Part shown: piece by piece, positions 62,276 to 64,000 of the stretch
How positions within the stretch are numbered: the stretch's first letter is position 1
How the letters are laid out: each line of letters starts with the position of its first letter
Source of the DNA: Otis tarda
Lineage: Eukaryota > Chordata > Aves > Otidiformes > Otididae
Length of the DNA: 64,000 nucleotides
Direction of reading: 5' to 3'
Assembly: GCA_026413225.1 (NCBI GenBank)
Contig: CM048557.1
Location: 58,518,987 to 58,582,986, forward strand
The notes under the pieces: generated by a model
What the model was told of the DNA's origin: nothing
What the model saw: only the letters and a program-made list of their open reading frames with translations
The model's database searches: none
Translations under genes and position numbers: made by a program

Positions 62276-64000
62276 CTTGTTTTAATCATTTCCTTTCATA
62301 TCCTCATTTATTTTCCTAAAGGAATGTTTTGAATGGCAAGTGATAATAATTAATAAAATCTATAGAAGTAGGTTTGAAAGAAGAACATTTGCCAAGGCAT
62401 TGCATGCTTTTCAGTATAAAAAGATGAGGTTCCCAGAAAGTCCTGATATGCATGGGCATCTGTTAAGGCTCCAGTCCTCTGTCTTTCCTAATTCTTGCAT
62501 GTGTAACCTATTGGACTTGTCTGTGGCATTGAGTTCCACAGTGCCACATCTGAACTGTGCAATACTGATAAGTGCTGTCTGTTCCCCAGCCTGCAGCAAG
62601 ATGTCCCTTCAGGTGGTGTTCAGAACTGTTCAAAGCTCCCTTGTAGACCTTTACTGGAATTTCAATTTTGCACTTTTCTTCACTTGTTTAATAAAGAGAG
62701 GAAATATGGCCTGTCAGATGTGTCCTGGTGTAGTGATGTCTTCCTGTCCAGATCTGCTTTGCTGCAGCCCTGACTCCTTACAACTGTAGCTTTGGCAGAG
62801 AACTGGAATACCTTCACCAATGCAGCTTCCTAGGGTAATTGCTCTCCTCGCCTGTGATGGGAGTCCAAATTAGTCAGACTACACCAATGTATTCCGATGA
62901 GTGAATAAGGGTTACCTTCTGGCCTAAACATATTGTTTGGTTATATATTAGTCTCTGTCCCTTTTTATCTTTCACTTGCTCTCCATGTACAGATGTCATG
63001 CTTTTCACCTGCCAGCTACTATTAATTTATTCTTCTCCTGTCTCTCCTCTCAGACAGTTATTCTCAATACAATTTTATTCCATTCACAAGTATGTCTCCC
63101 ACTCTTTTCTATATCTGAGGAGAGACACTCAAGAAGATTAAAGCCCAGCAATATTTTAGTATCATTTAAAGGAGGCTGCAGGATGGAATGTCATCTTGTC
63201 TTTCCACAGTGGATCTTAGCCCACTTTGTCTTTAAACTCACCATAGCACAATCACCATTCAGTAATATTACCAGAGCAAAACCTTATGTATGATTTGACG
63301 AGACATAATATGCCAATCATAATATATTCAAAAGTGGTGCAGTAGCCATACCCTGTACTATTTGCTAAGATTACACAGATATCGCAAGCAAAACATTGGA
63401 GCTGTGCCCATCATATTAATGCCCTAGTGTACTGTAACTTTAAGGTGTCCTTAAATAACTTGCAAAAGCAGCCTAGAAAGAAAAAAAAAATCAGATAGTG
63501 AAAAAATTTGTATTATGTAAAACATGAGTATTCTTTTAGTCTAGCCTTTTTTTTTGTGGCTGAGCTGAAACAAAAGAATACATATTTCCAGAGAGAGGAA
63601 GCAAATGAGCAGATTGTAATGTAGAAATGTGGCAAGACTAAATGGTGCTTTTTTTTCCTAAATTGCTGAAGAGTTGTGCATGACTTTTTGTAGCTAATAT
63701 CTCATGTCTAGGAACCATCATGAGCTGAAAGACTTAAAGATTGTATATTTAAATATTGATGGATTGTTAAGCGGTAAGGTGTTACTGAGTACTCTAAATC
63801 TGTAGAGAAATCCCTTACAGCCTGATCCTACTATTGTTGTTGCTGTAACTAGACAGAATAAGGGAACATAGAAAAAATTTAGCATTAGCTTCCAAAACAT
63901 ATCCTCAAAGAGATGCATCCTGTCACCTACACTCCTGTGTAGTAATTCAGTCTCCAACTATTCCTTCTAAAATCAATGGAAGAGTCATATGACCCTGACT
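62276..64000. other. Intergenic to window end, no feature seen
   Basis: The longest frame (62340-62789, 149 codons) has no recognisable domain and an overlapping frame on the other strand, so I treat it as chance. The rest is AT-rich with A/T runs. Confidence 0.5.

Noticed and set aside
62340-62789. A 149-codon frame near the window end
   Set aside because: Cys-rich but without a spacing pattern of a known domain, and not supported by neighbouring exons.
36700-64000. Search for DIO3, RTL1, MEG3 or miRNA cluster expected near mammalian DLK1
   Set aside because: None is seen. RTL1, MEG3 and the miRNA cluster are mammalian features, and DIO3 would probably lie beyond this window. Absence in 27 kb says nothing more.
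1-64000. CRISPR arrays, tRNA or rRNA genes, bacterial-type operons
   Set aside because: No regularly spaced identical repeats, cloverleaf-like A/B boxes or rRNA signatures were recognised by eye.

Overview
The window looks like a piece of a bird chromosome. It is AT-rich and gene-poor, and it is sprinkled with chicken-repeat-1 (CR1) LINE fragments that carry the typical avian 3' terminal motif (ATTCTATGATTCTATGA). It also holds two LTR-type fossils that resemble families I know from bird genomes. The species cannot be read from the sequence.

There is one clear protein-coding gene, on the + strand: DLK1 (delta-like non-canonical Notch ligand 1). Its five coding exons lie at 24853-24922, 26077-26140, 26585-26715, 31489-31630 and 35570-36311. 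All four introns are GT-AG, and the spliced frame is exactly 382 codons plus stop. The product has a signal peptide, six EGF-like repeats with all 36 cysteines, no DSL domain, one transmembrane helix and a short cytoplasmic tail. A CpG-rich block (about 24540-25200) covers the first exon, and three AATAAA signals follow the stop codon. In vertebrates DLK1 is linked to DIO3. Neither DIO3 nor any other neighbour is visible here.

Layout. 1-24.5 kb: intergenic DNA with CR1 pieces at 1-510 (+), 1671-2335 (-), 10884-11420 (+) and 14206-14515 (-), a much older CR1/L3-type relic with reverse-transcriptase traces at about 7725-8760 (-), another old relic near 19565-19875, and an unidentified coding-like patch at 22582-23170. 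24.5-36.7 kb: DLK1, with CR1 tails in introns 1 and 4. 37.3-42.7 kb: a cluster of insertions made of a GC-rich candidate repeat, a ~1.1-kb solo LTR apparently inserted into it, a 2.5-kb CR1 with endonuclease and reverse-transcriptase remains, and a second solo LTR on the minus strand. 42.7-64 kb: intergenic DNA with a CR1 tail at 52919-53229, a 60-bp inverted repeat at 57441-57664, an older 1.3-kb CR1 at 59556-60895 and a MIR/CORE-SINE-like relic near 62.1-62.3 kb.

I found no tRNA, rRNA, CRISPR or operon-like structure and no evidence of an undescribed multi-gene system. The items most worth checking are the long hairpin at 57.4-57.7 kb, the unassigned coding-like patch at 22.6-23.2 kb, the nested repeats downstream of DLK1, and lineage-specific features of the DLK1 protein. 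Repeat boundaries are estimates by eye, good to roughly 10-30 bases.
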